64,000 nt of DNA from Microbacterium terregens. GTDB taxonomy: Bacteria > Pseudomonadota > Alphaproteobacteria > Sphingomonadales > Sphingomonadaceae. Of the stretch, positions 35,946-45,572 are shown in pieces. Where the stretch lies: NCBI RefSeq assembly GCF_027922045.1, contig NZ_BSEX01000015.1:124001-188000 (forward strand), read 5' to 3'. A program made the translations under genes and the position numbers. Each line of letters opens with the position of its first letter. The first letter of the stretch is position 1. The notes under the pieces are model-generated. The model saw only the letters and a program-made list of their open reading frames with translations, did not search any database and had not been told where the DNA came from.

Positions 35946-37111
35946 GCGCCGAACAGCGCCATCAGGCCCGCCCAAGCGCGACCGAAGAAGCCGGCTTCGT
36001 CCACGTCCTTCTCGGCCACCAGCGGCAGGCGCTGCGGCTCCATGCCGGGCGAGGAGATGACGAGATCGGCGATATGCTGGCCGGCCTTGATCGGCGCCTT
36101 GATCGGCCCCTGATACACGACCGTGCCCGCGAGCTCGGTAGCGGCGCCCGCCGGAACCGTGACGGTCAGGTCGCGCGGCGCGACGAGGCCAACCGTGCTG
36201 CTATCCCCCAGCTGGACATCGGCGGTTTCGACCAGCTTGCCCTTCTTCGCGATGGGCCGGGCACGCCATGCACGAAAGCCCCACTCCATGAAGCGGACCG
36301 ATTCGGAAATGCGCTGGTTGAAGCTCGTGAGGCCCGCCAGCACCATCACCAGGCGCCGGCCATTCTGTTCGGCCGAACCAGTGAAACCGTAGCCGGCTTC
36401 CTCGGTGTGACCGGTCTTCAGGCCGTCGGCGCCGGCGACGCGCCCAAGCAGCGGGTCACGGTTCGCCTGGGTGATGTCGCTGCCCGCGCCCAGCGTCTTG
36501 CCCCAGGTGAAGCTCTCCAGCGAATAGAAGCGCTTGTAGAGGTCCGGGAACTTCTGGATCGTCGCGGAAGCAAGAGTCGCCAGATCCCGCGCGCTGACAT
36601 AGGTTCGGCCTTCATCCGGCCAGCCGTTGGAGGTGCCGAAGTGGCTGTTGGTCAGCCCCAGCTCCTTGGCGCGCTGGTTCATCAGGCTCGTGAACGCCTC
36701 TTCGGTTCCCGCGACACCTTCGGCCAGGACCACGCAAGCATCGTTGCCGGACAGGGTGATGATCCCTTTCAGCAAGTCGTCGACGCTGACCTGCTCGTTC
36801 ACCGACAGGAACATGGTCGAGCCCGCAGCCGGGCCGTGCCAGCGCTGCCAGGTTTCGGGGCGCACCTGGAACTTCTGGTCGAGCTTCAACTCGCCCTTCT
36901 TGATGAGGTCGAACGCCACATAGGCGGTCATCATCTTGGCCATGGACGCCGGCGGCATGCGGCGGTCGGCATCCTTGGCATAAAGGATCGCGCCCGATGA
37001 CAGGTCCTGAATGTAGGCGACGGGCGCGGGAGTCTCGAACGGGGGCGCAGCAGCGACCGACGGCGTGACGGCGACGGCGGAAAGCAGGACGGCGGTAAGC
37101 AGCTTCTTCAT
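35942..37111 (-). CDS. dacA: D-alanyl-D-alanine carboxypeptidase (penicillin-binding protein 5/6 family)
   Basis: Trims the terminal D-Ala from peptidoglycan stem peptides. 389 residues with a signal peptide (MKKLLTAVLLSAVAVTPSVAAAP). The three penicillin-binding motifs are present: S56-M-A-K59, SGN in LSGNDACV, and KTG in DGLKTGHTEEAGYG. The C-terminal PBP5-type domain ends in a region that could form the amphipathic membrane anchor (AGFFGRAWAGLMALFG). Between the SPOR lipoprotein gene and tmk. Confidence 0.96.
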   Translation of the reverse strand: MKKLLTAVLLSAVAVTPSVAAAPPFETPAPVAYIQDLSSGAILYAKDADRRMPPASMAKMMTAYVAFDLIKKGELKLDQKFQVRPETWQRWHGPAAGSTMFLSVNEQVSVDDLLKGIITLSGNDACVVLAEGVAGTEEAFTSLMNQRAKELGLTNSHFGTSNGWPDEGRTYVSARDLATLASATIQKFPDLYKRFYSLESFTWGKTLGAGSDITQANRDPLLGRVAGADGLKTGHTEEAGYGFTGSAEQNGRRLVMVLAGLTSFNQRISESVRFMEWGFRAWRARPIAKKGKLVETADVQLGDSSTVGLVAPRDLTVTVPAGAATELAGTVVYQGPIKAPIKAGQHIADLVISSPGMEPQRLPLVAEKDVDEAGFFGRAWAGLMALFGA

Positions 37112-37132
37112 CGTAGGGTCCAGGGCCTTAGG

Positions 37133-38008
37133 TCAGTCGTTGCGAATAACTTTTGCGTCACCATAGCCGCGCGCGGCGGCTTGCGCACGCCCGCGTTCGG
37201 CAGCGGCGGTCGTGGGATATGGCCCCATGCGTACACGGACCAGCGCCCCCGTACGTCGCGTGAAGCCGCCCAGCTCGCGCGCCAGCGCCTCGGCGCGGGT
37301 CGCGTTCGACAGCGCCGCCACCTGAACGGCCCAGGCGCCGGTCGCGGGCACGCTGGAGGCGGGTGCAGGTGGCGGAGCAACCGGCGCTGCGGGCAGCGGC
37401 GAAACCCGGCTCGGCGGCAGTTCGACGGTCTCGATCGGCTTGGGCCCAGGACGCGATGGCGGTTGTGAGGATATCGGCGCCTGAGCCACCGCGCCGATCG
37501 CCGGCGTGGATCCCGCGGCCGGCACCGGCGGAAGACGCTTGCGCAACGCCGCCAGCAGCACCTGTGGCGCATCCATCCGCGTCAGGCTCCCTCCTTCGGC
37601 TGCGGCACGCTCGTAGGCTGGCGGCACGACCTCCCTCACCCGCACGGCTACCGGCGCCGATCCGACGCCGAGCGCTTGTGCAGCAACCGGCGAGAGGGCC
37701 AAGACATATCCCGGAGCGACCGGGGCGTTCCGGCCAACCTTCATCACCGTCGTGCGGCCGCCGTCGAGCAGCGTGAGCTCGACAAAGCTGCCCGCAGCGA
37801 GCGTCGGATGGACGACGAACACGCCGCCGTCGACATCCGGCGCGGCCGTCGTATTCGCCCAGCCCACAGCATCGTAGCGAGCCTCGGAGGTCGACGGCGT
37901 GGCAGGGAACGTGGGGTCGCTTGGGGGCTGCTGCGGCGCGGGCGGCAGCGTGTTCGCCGCGCACCCCGCCAGCAGCAGCACTCCGAACGCGCTAGCGTGC
38001 GACTTCAT
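37133..38008 (-). CDS. SPOR-domain lipoprotein, RlpA-like
   Basis: 291 residues. Signal peptide with lipobox (LLLAGCAA). A central region (DVDGGVFVVHPTLAAGSFVELTLL, VGRNAPVAPGYVLALSPVAAQALGV) resembles a degenerate RlpA double-psi barrel. A Pro/Ala-rich spacer leads to a C-terminal SPOR domain (WAVQVAALSNATRAEALARELGG, VRVRMGPYPTTAAAERGRAQAAARG) that binds denuded septal peptidoglycan. It overlaps the mltB 3' end by 17 bases and precedes dacA, so it belongs to a cell-wall operon. Whether the barrel is a lytic transglycosylase is uncertain. Confidence 0.85.
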   Translation of the reverse strand: MKSHASAFGVLLLAGCAANTLPPAPQQPPSDPTFPATPSTSEARYDAVGWANTTAAPDVDGGVFVVHPTLAAGSFVELTLLDGGRTTVMKVGRNAPVAPGYVLALSPVAAQALGVGSAPVAVRVREVVPPAYERAAAEGGSLTRMDAPQVLLAALRKRLPPVPAAGSTPAIGAVAQAPISSQPPSRPGPKPIETVELPPSRVSPLPAAPVAPPPAPASSVPATGAWAVQVAALSNATRAEALARELGGFTRRTGALVRVRMGPYPTTAAAERGRAQAAARGYGDAKVIRND

Positions 38009-39014
38009 CGGCCAGCAGCCCCACCGACAGCGCGTAGAAGTTCGAGCAGTTGTAATCCAGGATCACCCGGTAGTTCCCGGTCAGGAGATAGGCGGTGTTC
38101 CCCGGCCCGTCCGGTTCGAGAAGAGTCGCCTGGATGGTGTCGTCCGGCCAGCGGCCGGATTGCGGAACGACGCCCAGGCGCCGCCACTCGGCCATGCTCC
38201 GCCAGCGCGTGTGCCGCTCATGCACGCGGGGGCACCGCGGCGACCGCGTCGGCGAGGTGAGCGACCCCCGGTTCAGGTTGGCGGGAACGTTCACCGCGAC
38301 ACCCCAGGGCTGTCCGGGGCGCCAGCCGGCATTGACGAAGTAGTTGCCGATCGAGGCCAGGGCATCGGCTGCGCTGGTCCAGATGTTTGCCCGGCCGTCA
38401 CCGTCGCCGTCGCGTGCGAGGCGAAGGTAGATCGACGGCAGGAACTGTGGGTACCCGGTCGCCCCTGCCCAGCTGCCCTTCAGGCTGTCGCGCGGAACCC
38501 CCCGGTCGACCATCTTCATGGTCGCGATCAATTCCGGCTCAAACAGCGCGCGACGACGCCCCTCATAGGCGAGGGTCGCGAGCGAGCGCGGCAGGTCGAA
38601 GTTGCCCGTGTAGCCGCCGTAGTTGGTCTCATGGCCCCAGATCGCGACCATGATCGATTCGGGGACGCCGGTCTCCTGCTCGATCCGCATCAGCTTCGGG
38701 CGCTGTGCGCGATACGCCTCGCGCCCGCGGTTGATGCGGGCGGCGTCGACATGACGGGCCTTGTACGGAGCAAAGGCGGGAACACTATTGCTGGTCCCAC
38801 CGGGTTGACCGCGATCCAGTTCCACGACCCGCGGGTTGTACGTAAGCCCGTTCAGGACGGCGCTGATCGCGCGCTCGCTCACACCCTGGGAACGTGCTTT
38901 GGCTGCCACTCCCTGAAGATAGGCCTGGAACCCCGCCTCGTCCTGGGCTGCCGCCGAACCGCTGATCGACATCATCGCCGCAAGGGCGAGCAGCCCCTTG
39001 CCCCATCTACGCAT
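37992..39014 (-). CDS. mltB: Lytic murein transglycosylase, MltB family
   Basis: Cleaves the glycan strand of peptidoglycan. 340 residues from ATG 39014 (MRRWGKGLLAL), with a signal peptide ending near SAAAQ and no lipobox, so probably soluble in the periplasm. The catalytic glutamate is in IWGHETNYGGYTGNF; other marks are LTYNPRVVELDR, GSWAGATGYPQFLPS, IWTSAADALASIGNYF and YRVILDYNCSNFYALSV. First gene of the long minus-strand run. Lies 115 bases from the divergent tRNA-Ser. Confidence 0.94.
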   Translation of the reverse strand: MRRWGKGLLALAAMMSISGSAAAQDEAGFQAYLQGVAAKARSQGVSERAISAVLNGLTYNPRVVELDRGQPGGTSNSVPAFAPYKARHVDAARINRGREAYRAQRPKLMRIEQETGVPESIMVAIWGHETNYGGYTGNFDLPRSLATLAYEGRRRALFEPELIATMKMVDRGVPRDSLKGSWAGATGYPQFLPSIYLRLARDGDGDGRANIWTSAADALASIGNYFVNAGWRPGQPWGVAVNVPANLNRGSLTSPTRSPRCPRVHERHTRWRSMAEWRRLGVVPQSGRWPDDTIQATLLEPDGPGNTAYLLTGNYRVILDYNCSNFYALSVGLLADEVAR

Positions 39015-39128
39015 ACTCGGCTCCCGCACGTGAAGCGGCTCTGTGCCACAGCGGAGAGGCCGCGCGAAACCCCTAAGCGTCGAGAGGCTTGCACAAACCC
39101 GACCAGCCGCCGTAAGCGCGCTGTGTGC

Positions 39129-39218
<90 letters not shown>

Positions 39219-39274
39219 CGATGTACGGCGGCAACAATCCGGAGGGCGCGCGAAACGCCGCAACTGCCATCCGG

Positions 39275-39293
39275 TTCCACGGGCGTGGAAATT
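39275..39293 (+). terminator. Possible terminator after tRNA-Ser
   Basis: Stem TTCCAC-GGGC-GTGGAA followed by ATTTC, 57 bases after the tRNA end and 45 before the GGDEF gene. A short stem with a weak T tract. Confidence 0.4.
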
Positions 39294-39337
39294 TCATCTC
39301 GATTGCGCTATTGCAGCCTTTAGGGGGCTGTATCGAG

Positions 39338-40498
39338 ATGCAATTGGACCTTCTCACCCTTTACGGTCTGGCGATCGGCACGCTGCTCGTCGGTGCGGGG
39401 ATGACCCTTTGGGAGCGACAGGCTCGGGTGGAGCGGTCTGCCGAACTCGGCACCTGGGCTGCGGGGTACGCGGTTCTGGCGGTCGGGTGCGGGCTCGCGA
39501 TCGGGCGAACCCACCTCCCGGGTGCTACAGGCTGGGCCCTCAGCAACCTCGTCATCCTGTCCGGATATCTGCTGATCCTGAACGGCGTTGGGCGACTGGA
39601 GGGGCATCGCTACGCGCGCCGATCGGTGGCGCTTCTGCTGTTCGTCGCCGTCGCATGGGCAGGCGTCGGTTCCGGCGCCCGATCGATCTTCTGGAACTAT
39701 TGCTCCGCGCTGCCGATTGCCCTGGTCTGCGGGCTGACCGCATGGCGGCTCGCGCGCAGCCACACGCTGCGGTCACTCCGATCGCTCCCCATTCCCGTCG
39801 CGATCGCAGGAGGACATGGTCTCTTCTACGCGTTCCGAGCGCTCGTCCTCCCGGTGCTGGCGGGCATCTATGGCGACGACATCCTGCCGTCGCTGGCGGA
39901 AGCGACTCTATACGAGGGCGTGCTCTACTCGGTCGCGATGCCCATGGCGCTGCTGGCGCTCGTCCGCGAAGAGGCGCAGGGCAAGCTCCTTGCGATCTCG
40001 CGCACCGACTTTCTCACGGGGCTCGGCAACCGACAGCGCTTCTTTGAGGACGGGGCTGTCATGCTCACCGACAGCACGTGCGCCTCGCTGCTCGCGTTCG
40101 ACCTGGACCACTTCAAGTCGATCAATGATCGATACGGTCACGCTGCCGGGGACGAGGTCCTCAAATCCTTCGCCGCGATCGCGCAGGAAACGATCGGGAG
40201 CACGACCCTGCTGGTGCGGTTGGGCGGCGAGGAATTTGCGGCGCTGCTGCCGGGACAGAATGGCAGTCGGGCAAGCGAGATCGGCGAAGCGGTAGCGCGA
40301 CGCTTTGCCGGCACCGTCCATGGCGAGAGCGGCAACATCCGTGCCACGGTGAGCGTCGGACTGGCGGAACTGGGCGCCGACGGCGTGGACCTGCCCAGCC
40401 TGCTCTCCGCCGCGGACCGCGCGCTCTATTCGGCCAAGGCCTTGGGTCGGAACCGGATCGAGTTCGCCCGGCCACTTCCGCTTCTCGCCAGCGCCTGA
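39338..40498 (+). CDS. Membrane-bound diguanylate cyclase (GGDEF domain)
   Basis: 386 residues. Residues 1 to about 215 hold six or seven transmembrane helices (YGLAIGTLLVGAGMTLW, LGTWAAGYAVLAVGCGLA, LSNLVILSGYLLIL and others), a sensor of unknown ligand. The C-terminal GGDEF domain has RTDFLTGLGNRQRF, FDLDHFKSINDRYGHAAGDEVL and an active-site GGEEF (RLGGEEFAALLPG), so it should make cyclic di-GMP. The RxxD inhibitory site is absent five residues before GGEEF, so product inhibition is probably weak. The start is ATG 39338; upstream frame overlaps the tRNA. Confidence 0.92.
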   Translation: MQLDLLTLYGLAIGTLLVGAGMTLWERQARVERSAELGTWAAGYAVLAVGCGLAIGRTHLPGATGWALSNLVILSGYLLILNGVGRLEGHRYARRSVALLLFVAVAWAGVGSGARSIFWNYCSALPIALVCGLTAWRLARSHTLRSLRSLPIPVAIAGGHGLFYAFRALVLPVLAGIYGDDILPSLAEATLYEGVLYSVAMPMALLALVREEAQGKLLAISRTDFLTGLGNRQRFFEDGAVMLTDSTCASLLAFDLDHFKSINDRYGHAAGDEVLKSFAAIAQETIGSTTLLVRLGGEEFAALLPGQNGSRASEIGEAVARRFAGTVHGESGNIRATVSVGLAELGADGVDLPSLLSAADRALYSAKALGRNRIEFARPLPLLASA

Positions 40499-40616
40499 CG
40501 CGATCGTCGGCGTCGGTGGCGGGTTCCAATGCTTTCCGGCACCATACTCGCCCCAGGTCCAGGGAACCTCTCCTTCCTCCCGCGCGCTTTGAAGGCGCAA
40601 CCGAGAGGAGACGCCC

Positions 40617-41135
40617 ATGGCAACTGTCAATGAGATCATCCGTCCGCTGTTCATCACCGGCCTGCGCGACGTGCACGCAGTCGAGCATCAGGCTCTGGCG
40701 CTGATCGACCGCCAGCTCGATCGTCTCGCGCATTATCCCGAGATCGAAGCCCGGCTGCGCAGCCACCGGGCCGAGACCGAGCAGCAGATCTCCCGCGTCG
40801 AGCAGATCCTTGCCGATCTCGGAGAAAGCCATTCCAACCTGAAGGACCTGGGACTCAGCATCTCCGGCAATCTGGCAGCGCTCAGCCATACGGTGGCTGG
40901 CGACGAGATCATCAAGAACAGCTTTGCGAACTTCGCGTTCGAGAACTTCGAAATCGCAAGCTACACCGGTCTTATCACCCTGGCCGAAGACGGCGGGTTT
41001 GGCAGCGTCACCGCGCTGCTCGAGCAGTCGCTGGCTGAAGAGCAGTCGATGGCTTCGTTCGTGATCGGCGGTATCCCGAAGGTGATGCGCACCTTTGTCG
41101 ACCTTCGCGCTGCCGGCGAGGACGCCAGCCACTAA
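40617..41135 (+). CDS. DUF892 (YciE/YciF-type) ferritin-like protein
   Basis: 172 residues. An all-helical four-helix-bundle protein of the ferritin-like superfamily: LFITGLRDVHAVEHQALALIDRQLDRLAHYPEIEARLRSH, ETEQQISRVEQIL, FENFEIASYTGLITLAE and EQSLAEEQSMASFV. Conserved E/H positions (VEH, HRAETEQ, FENFEIAS, EEQ) could bind a di-metal centre. Family members are induced by stress; the function is not established. A good AGAGGAG ribosome site precedes the ATG. Confidence 0.88.
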   Translation: MATVNEIIRPLFITGLRDVHAVEHQALALIDRQLDRLAHYPEIEARLRSHRAETEQQISRVEQILADLGESHSNLKDLGLSISGNLAALSHTVAGDEIIKNSFANFAFENFEIASYTGLITLAEDGGFGSVTALLEQSLAEEQSMASFVIGGIPKVMRTFVDLRAAGEDASH

Positions 41136-41173
41136 GACTCGCCCCTGCGCCTACCGATCCGAAGGACTTCATC

Positions 41174-41356
41174 ATGCCCGTGCCGCCCGATCCTCGAAAA
41201 GGACCGCCCCTCCGGCGCCTCGCGATCATCCTGCTGATCATCGCGGCGATCTGGGCGATCATCTTCGTGGGGTACAACATCCACCACGCGAAGCAGATGA
41301 GCAAGGAAGGACCTTCGGGCCAGATCGCGCCTTCGAATACAGCGCAAGCGCAATAG
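41174..41356 (+). CDS. Small single-pass membrane protein
   Basis: 60 residues. A proline/basic N-terminus (PPDPRKGPPLRR) is followed by one hydrophobic helix (LAIILLIIAAIWAIIFVGY) and a polar tail. A GAAGGA ribosome site lies about eight bases before the ATG. It is 38 bases after the DUF892 gene and ahead of a strong hairpin, so probably the second gene of that stress unit. No family recognised. Confidence 0.65.
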   Translation: MPVPPDPRKGPPLRRLAIILLIIAAIWAIIFVGYNIHHAKQMSKEGPSGQIAPSNTAQAQ

Positions 41357-41363
41357 CATGCCA

Positions 41364-41400
41364 CGCGTGCCGGCTCCCTCCACCGAGGGTCCGGCACGCG
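41364..41400. terminator. Strong hairpin between the small membrane protein and pncB
   Basis: Outer stem CGCGTGCCGG / CCGGCACGCG (10 perfect pairs) and inner stem CCCTC-CACC-GAGGG. Located between convergent genes (stops at 41356 and 41420); no T tract, so possibly a shared terminator. Confidence 0.6.
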
Positions 41401-41419
41401 AACGGCTCAGCGCCCCAGC

Positions 41420-42724
41420 CTAGACCTCCACCGCGCTCGCGACGCGGTCCGCCCCGCCGAACACTCGGAGGTAGCGCGCGATTTCGTCCGGTTCGCCGGT
41501 CGCCTTCTCGGGATTGTCGGACAGCTTCACCGCGGGGCGCCCGTTTACTCGCGTGACCTTGCACACCAGCGAGATCGGCTCGAGCCCGTGGGCGCCATCG
41601 GGATCGCAATCCCGGAAATCGTTGGTAAGGTTGGTGCCCCAGCCAAAGCTCATCCGCACGCGGCCGTGGAAGTGGCCGTAGACCTGCTCGATGGTGTCCA
41701 CGTCCATGCCGTCCGAGAAGATCAGCAACTTGCTGCGCGGATCGACGCCTTGGCGTTGCCACCAGACGATGATCTGCTCCCCGGCCGCGATCGGGGGTGC
41801 GCTATCGGGGCGGAAGCCTGTCCAGTCCGCTACCCAGGCGGGTGCGTTCGCCAGAAACGCCGTCGTTCCGAACGCGTCCGGCAATGCCACCAGCAGGTTG
41901 CCCCCGTAATGCTGCCGCCATTGCTCCAGCACGCGATAGGGCGCTCCGGCGAGTTCCGCATCGCTATTCGACAACGCCGCCTCCACCATGGGAAGCTCGT
42001 GCGCATTGGTCCCGATCGCCTCAAGGTCGGCATCCATCGCCAGCAACACGTTGGACGTGCCGATGAAACGGTCGCCGAGTCCCTCCTTGAGAGCGTCGAC
42101 GCACCAGCGTTGCCAAAGGAAACCATGACGGCGGCGGGTCCCGAAATCGGAAAGAACCAGATCGGGGAGCGCGCGCAGCCGCTCGACCTTCTGCCAGAGC
42201 TTCGCCTTGGCGCGCGCATAGAGCACGTCGAGTGCAAACCGCCCCCTGTCGCGCATGGCCGCGCGTGCGCGTAGCTCGTTGATGATGGTCAGCGCCGGGA
42301 TTTCCCACATCGTGGTGTGGGTCCAAGGGCCTTCGAAATGCAGCGCATACTGGCCGTCGTGCTTCTCCAGCACATAGGGCGGCAGCTGGAACTCGGCGAG
42401 CCAGCGGATGAAATCCGGGCTGAACATCCGTGCCGTGCCATAGAAGCTGTTGCCCGCCAGCCAGATCAACTCCTTCTTCGCGAAGCGAATGGTGCGAGCA
42501 TGGTCGAGCTGCGCGCGCAGCTCCCCTTCGTCGATCACCTCCGCGAGGCGCACCGAGTGGGTGCGATTGATTACGGAAAAGGTCGCGTCGACGTCCGGGT
42601 GCACGTGCCGGATCATCTGCAGCATCAGCAGCTTGTAGAAGTCCGTGTCGAGCAGGCTGCGGACGATCGGGTCGAGCCGAAAATTATGGTCGTACGTGCG
42701 GGTTGCGATGTCCGTGACGACCAT
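41420..42724 (-). CDS. pncB: Nicotinate phosphoribosyltransferase
   Basis: Nicotinate to NaMN in the NAD salvage pathway. 434 residues from ATG 42724 ([35 protein letters not shown]); a longer frame upstream is unconserved. Family marks are [67 protein letters not shown]. Stands alone, 138 bases after araD1 and transcribed in the same direction. Confidence 0.96.
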   Translation of the reverse strand: MVVTDIATRTYDHNFRLDPIVRSLLDTDFYKLLMLQMIRHVHPDVDATFSVINRTHSVRLAEVIDEGELRAQLDHARTIRFAKKELIWLAGNSFYGTARMFSPDFIRWLAEFQLPPYVLEKHDGQYALHFEGPWTHTTMWEIPALTIINELRARAAMRDRGRFALDVLYARAKAKLWQKVERLRALPDLVLSDFGTRRRHGFLWQRWCVDALKEGLGDRFIGTSNVLLAMDADLEAIGTNAHELPMVEAALSNSDAELAGAPYRVLEQWRQHYGGNLLVALPDAFGTTAFLANAPAWVADWTGFRPDSAPPIAAGEQIIVWWQRQGVDPRSKLLIFSDGMDVDTIEQVYGHFHGRVRMSFGWGTNLTNDFRDCDPDGAHGLEPISLVCKVTRVNGRPAVKLSDNPEKATGEPDEIARYLRVFGGADRVASAVEV

Positions 42725-42824
42725 CGAAGGATCCTGTGCAAGGGCGCGACTAATACCGCGCGGGCTGCATCCCTCGTCGCTGCTGACCGCCCGGACTGCA
42801 AGCCCTTTGGGCAATCGGCAGTGG

Positions 42825-42856
42825 CTGCCCGGCCCCGCGATGGCGCGGCCGGGCAG
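42825..42856 (-). terminator. Hairpin after araD1
   Basis: A perfect 10-bp stem (CTGCCCGGCC / GGCCGGGCAG) lies just beyond the araD1 stop on its strand. GC-rich with no clear T tract; probably ends the KGSADH-araD1 transcript before pncB. Confidence 0.5.
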
Positions 42857-42862
42857 GCTGGA

Positions 42863-43855
42863 TCAGAGTGCGCGAACGGTCACCGGCGCCTCGGCGTCGC
42901 GGGCGAGCGGGTTGCGCAGCGGCAGCGTGAACGGCGCCGCTTCGATCTCGAACACGTCGCCGGTTTCCGTTTTCACGCCATCGGTGAACGACAGCGTGGC
43001 CGTCCCGAAGAAGTGGATGTGGATGTCGCCGGGGCGGCGGAACAGCGCATATTTGAAGTGATGCGCCTCCAGGTTCGCCAGGCTGTGGGACATGTTGTCC
43101 TCACCCGACAGGAACGGCTTTTCCCAAAGGACCTCGCCGTTGCGGAGAATGCGGCTGCTGCCGCGCACGTCCGACGGCGGCGTGCCGACGACGATCTCCG
43201 GCCCAAGCGACGCCTGGCGCAGCTTCGAGTGCGCGAGCCACAGGTAGTTATGGCGCTCGGTCACGTGGTCGCTGAACTCGTTGGCGAGGCAGAGACCCAG
43301 GCGGAACGGCGTACCGTCCGGGCCGATCAGGTAAATGCCGGCAAGCTCTGGCTCTTCGCCGCCGTCCTGAGCGAAGGCAGGCATGGACAGCGGGGCGCCC
43401 GGGGCGACCAGCTGCGATCCGTCGCCCTTGTAGAACCACTCCGGCTGCTGGCCGACTTGGCCTGCTGCGGGCTTGCCGCCCTCGACGCCTTCCAGGAACA
43501 TCCGCATGGAGTCCGTTTGCTTTTCGACGGCGGCCGCCTCGCGGTGCATCTTGTCGCGCCCTTCGGCCGAGCCGAGGTGCGTGAGGCCGGTGCCCGTCAT
43601 CACGACGTGCGCCGGATCCTCATGGTCGATCGGCGCGATCAGGTGACCGGTCTCAAACTCCGCGGCGAGGTCGACGGTAGCCCCCTCCCCGCATGCGGCG
43701 ACCGCATCCGCCAGGCTGGTGCCATCGGCGATGGCGCGGGCGGCGAGCGCCCGCACACTATCGACCCCCGGCACGAATGCCGCCCGGTCACCCTGGGCCG
43801 CGATCACCGATCGCGTGCCGTCCGGCGCCCGATGCTGCAACAAACGCAACGTCAT
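42863..43855 (-). CDS. araD1: 2-keto-3-deoxypentonate dehydratase, GguC/AraD1/XylX type
   Basis: 330 residues of the fumarylacetoacetase-like fold (GguC/AraD1 group). Expected reaction: 2-keto-3-deoxy-arabonate or -xylonate to alpha-ketoglutaric semialdehyde. Segments are TGTGLTHLGSAEGRDKMH, PEWFYKGDG, GGEEPELAGIYLIG, LCLANEFSDHVTERHNYLWLAHSKLRQ and FFGTATLSF; metal-binding acidic residues sit in GGEEPE and the NEFSDH region. It lies 48 bases after the KGSADH gene, which would use its product. Substrate stereochemistry is not readable from sequence. Confidence 0.85.
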   Translation of the reverse strand: MTLRLLQHRAPDGTRSVIAAQGDRAAFVPGVDSVRALAARAIADGTSLADAVAACGEGATVDLAAEFETGHLIAPIDHEDPAHVVMTGTGLTHLGSAEGRDKMHREAAAVEKQTDSMRMFLEGVEGGKPAAGQVGQQPEWFYKGDGSQLVAPGAPLSMPAFAQDGGEEPELAGIYLIGPDGTPFRLGLCLANEFSDHVTERHNYLWLAHSKLRQASLGPEIVVGTPPSDVRGSSRILRNGEVLWEKPFLSGEDNMSHSLANLEAHHFKYALFRRPGDIHIHFFGTATLSFTDGVKTETGDVFEIEAAPFTLPLRNPLARDAEAPVTVRAL

Positions 43856-43903
43856 CCTAATTCCTCCCCAGTTGAACGCCGCGCTTGCGGTCGCCGGGAT
43901 TGA

Positions 43904-45469
43904 TCAATCGTTGTGGAGCTGGCCGTCGATCAGACGCGGCAGGCCCGCCTGCGCTCCGTCGCGCAGATCTGCCGGCAGCAGCTCCGGCAGCAGGTTCTGG
44001 TACGACACCGGCCGCAGGAAGCGGTCGATCGCAAGGCTGCCGACCGAAGTGGTGCGACCGTCGGAGGTCGACGGGAACGGCCCTCCATGGACCATCGCAT
44101 GCGTCACTTCGACGCCCGTCGGCCAACCGTTGGCGAGGATGCGGCCTGCCTTGCGCTCAAGCACCGGCACCATGCGCGCGGCAAGCGCCGCGTCGCCGGC
44201 ATCCATGTGCAGCGTAGCGGTCAGCTGACCCTCGGAAGCAACCAGGACCTGGCGGAGCTCTTCTTCGTTGCGGCAGCGCACCAAGATCGACGAGGCGCCG
44301 AACACCTCATGCCCCAGCGCCTTGTCGGCCAGGAATGCCTCCGCCGTGGTCGAGAAGAACGCGGCCTGACCCTGGGTCACGCCCTCGCCAACCTTGCCCC
44401 GCGCGACCGTCTCGACCTGCGCATGCGATGCAAGGTTCTCGACGCCCTCGGAGTAGGCCTTGTGGATGCCGGGCGTCAGCATGGTGCTGGCGCCTGCCTC
44501 AACGAGCGCGGTCTTCGCCGCTTCAACGAATGCATCGAGCCCTTCGCCTTCGATCGCCAGCACCAGGCCCGGGTTCGTGCAGAACTGACCAGCGCCCATC
44601 GTCAGCGAGCCGACAAAGGCGGTGCCCAGCGCCGCGCCGCGCGCCTTCAGCGCTTCCGGCATCAGCAGAACGGGGTTGATGCTCGACATCTCGGCATAGA
44701 CCGGGATCGGCACTTCACGCGCCTGCGCCAGCTTCATCAGCGCCAGGCCACCGCCACGCGAGCCGGTGAAGCCCACTGCGGTGATGCGCGGGTCCTGCAC
44801 CAGCTGTGACCCGAGCTCGTTGCCGGGGCCGACGAGGTGCGAGAACACGCCTTCCGGCAGGCCGGAGGCGGCGACCGCGCGGCGGATTGCCTCTGCGACC
44901 AACGCGCCCGTCGCCGGATGTGCCGGGTGGCCCTTCACAACGACCGGACAACCGGCGGCAAGCGCTGAGGCGGTGTCGCCACCAGCGGTCGAGAACGCGA
45001 GCGGGAAGTTCGAGGCACCGAACACCGCGACCGGGCCGAGCGGGATCATGCGCAGGCGCAGGTCCGGGCGCGGCAGCGGCTGACGATCCGGAAGCGCCGG
45101 ATCGATGCGCAGGCCGAGCCAGCCACCCTTGCGGACGACGCCGGCGAACATCTTGAGCTGGCCGACGGTGCGGCCGCGCTCACCCTCCAGGCGCGCACGC
45201 GGCAGGCCGCTCTCGCGCATCGCGGTCTCGATCAGTTCGTCGCCGATCGTCAGGATCTCTTCGCCGATCTTTTCCAGAAACGCGGCGCGCGTCTCACGGT
45301 CTGTCGAGCGATACGCGTCGAACGCCGCTTCTGCCGCGGCGCAGGCCGCGTCCACGTCGGCCGGACCATGAACGGCAAAAAGCTCTCCAAAGGGTTCGCC
45401 CGTGTCGGCCGAGATCGAGCGAAAGCCGGCGTCACTCGCCCGGTTCAGGGTTGCGGTGTCGTTGGTCAT
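43904..45469 (-). CDS. Aldehyde dehydrogenase, alpha-ketoglutaric semialdehyde dehydrogenase type
   Basis: NAD(P)+-dependent oxidation of alpha-ketoglutaric semialdehyde to 2-oxoglutarate, the last step of oxidative pentose catabolism. 521 residues. Rossmann and active-site marks are [62 protein letters not shown] (general-base glutamate) and GQFCTNPG (catalytic cysteine). This KGHPAHP type is the NADP-preferring KGSADH-III class. First gene of a two-gene unit with araD1, divergent from the GntR gene with a candidate operator in between. Confidence 0.9.
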   Translation of the reverse strand: MTNDTATLNRASDAGFRSISADTGEPFGELFAVHGPADVDAACAAAEAAFDAYRSTDRETRAAFLEKIGEEILTIGDELIETAMRESGLPRARLEGERGRTVGQLKMFAGVVRKGGWLGLRIDPALPDRQPLPRPDLRLRMIPLGPVAVFGASNFPLAFSTAGGDTASALAAGCPVVVKGHPAHPATGALVAEAIRRAVAASGLPEGVFSHLVGPGNELGSQLVQDPRITAVGFTGSRGGGLALMKLAQAREVPIPVYAEMSSINPVLLMPEALKARGAALGTAFVGSLTMGAGQFCTNPGLVLAIEGEGLDAFVEAAKTALVEAGASTMLTPGIHKAYSEGVENLASHAQVETVARGKVGEGVTQGQAAFFSTTAEAFLADKALGHEVFGASSILVRCRNEEELRQVLVASEGQLTATLHMDAGDAALAARMVPVLERKAGRILANGWPTGVEVTHAMVHGGPFPSTSDGRTTSVGSLAIDRFLRPVSYQNLLPELLPADLRDGAQAGLPRLIDGQLHND

Positions 45470-45483
45470 GGGGTGGCTCCTTA

Positions 45484-45499
45484 TTTACTCGGACATATT
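45484..45499. promoter_or_regulatory. Candidate GntR (FadR-type) operator, site 1
   Basis: On the minus strand this reads AATATGTCCGAGTAAA, close to the FadR-subfamily half-site pattern TNGTNNNACNA with two mismatches. It lies 15 bases upstream of the KGSADH start codon and 74 bases upstream of the regulator gene. A near-identical core (TGTCCGA, then C or G, then TA) occurs upstream of the transporter and galM at 47778. Confidence 0.55.
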
Positions 45500-45572
45500 A
45501 AAGCGGTGCCGGCTTGGCAATCGTTCGTTCGGCATTCAAAACGCGACCACAGCCTTAGCGGGGGAGATAGGG

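Noticed and set aside
35946..35975. An upstream ATG start for tmk giving a ten-residue leader
   Set aside because: The leader lies inside dacA and resembles no thymidylate kinase; the TTG overlapping the dacA stop puts the start one residue before the conserved GLFISLEGGEG.
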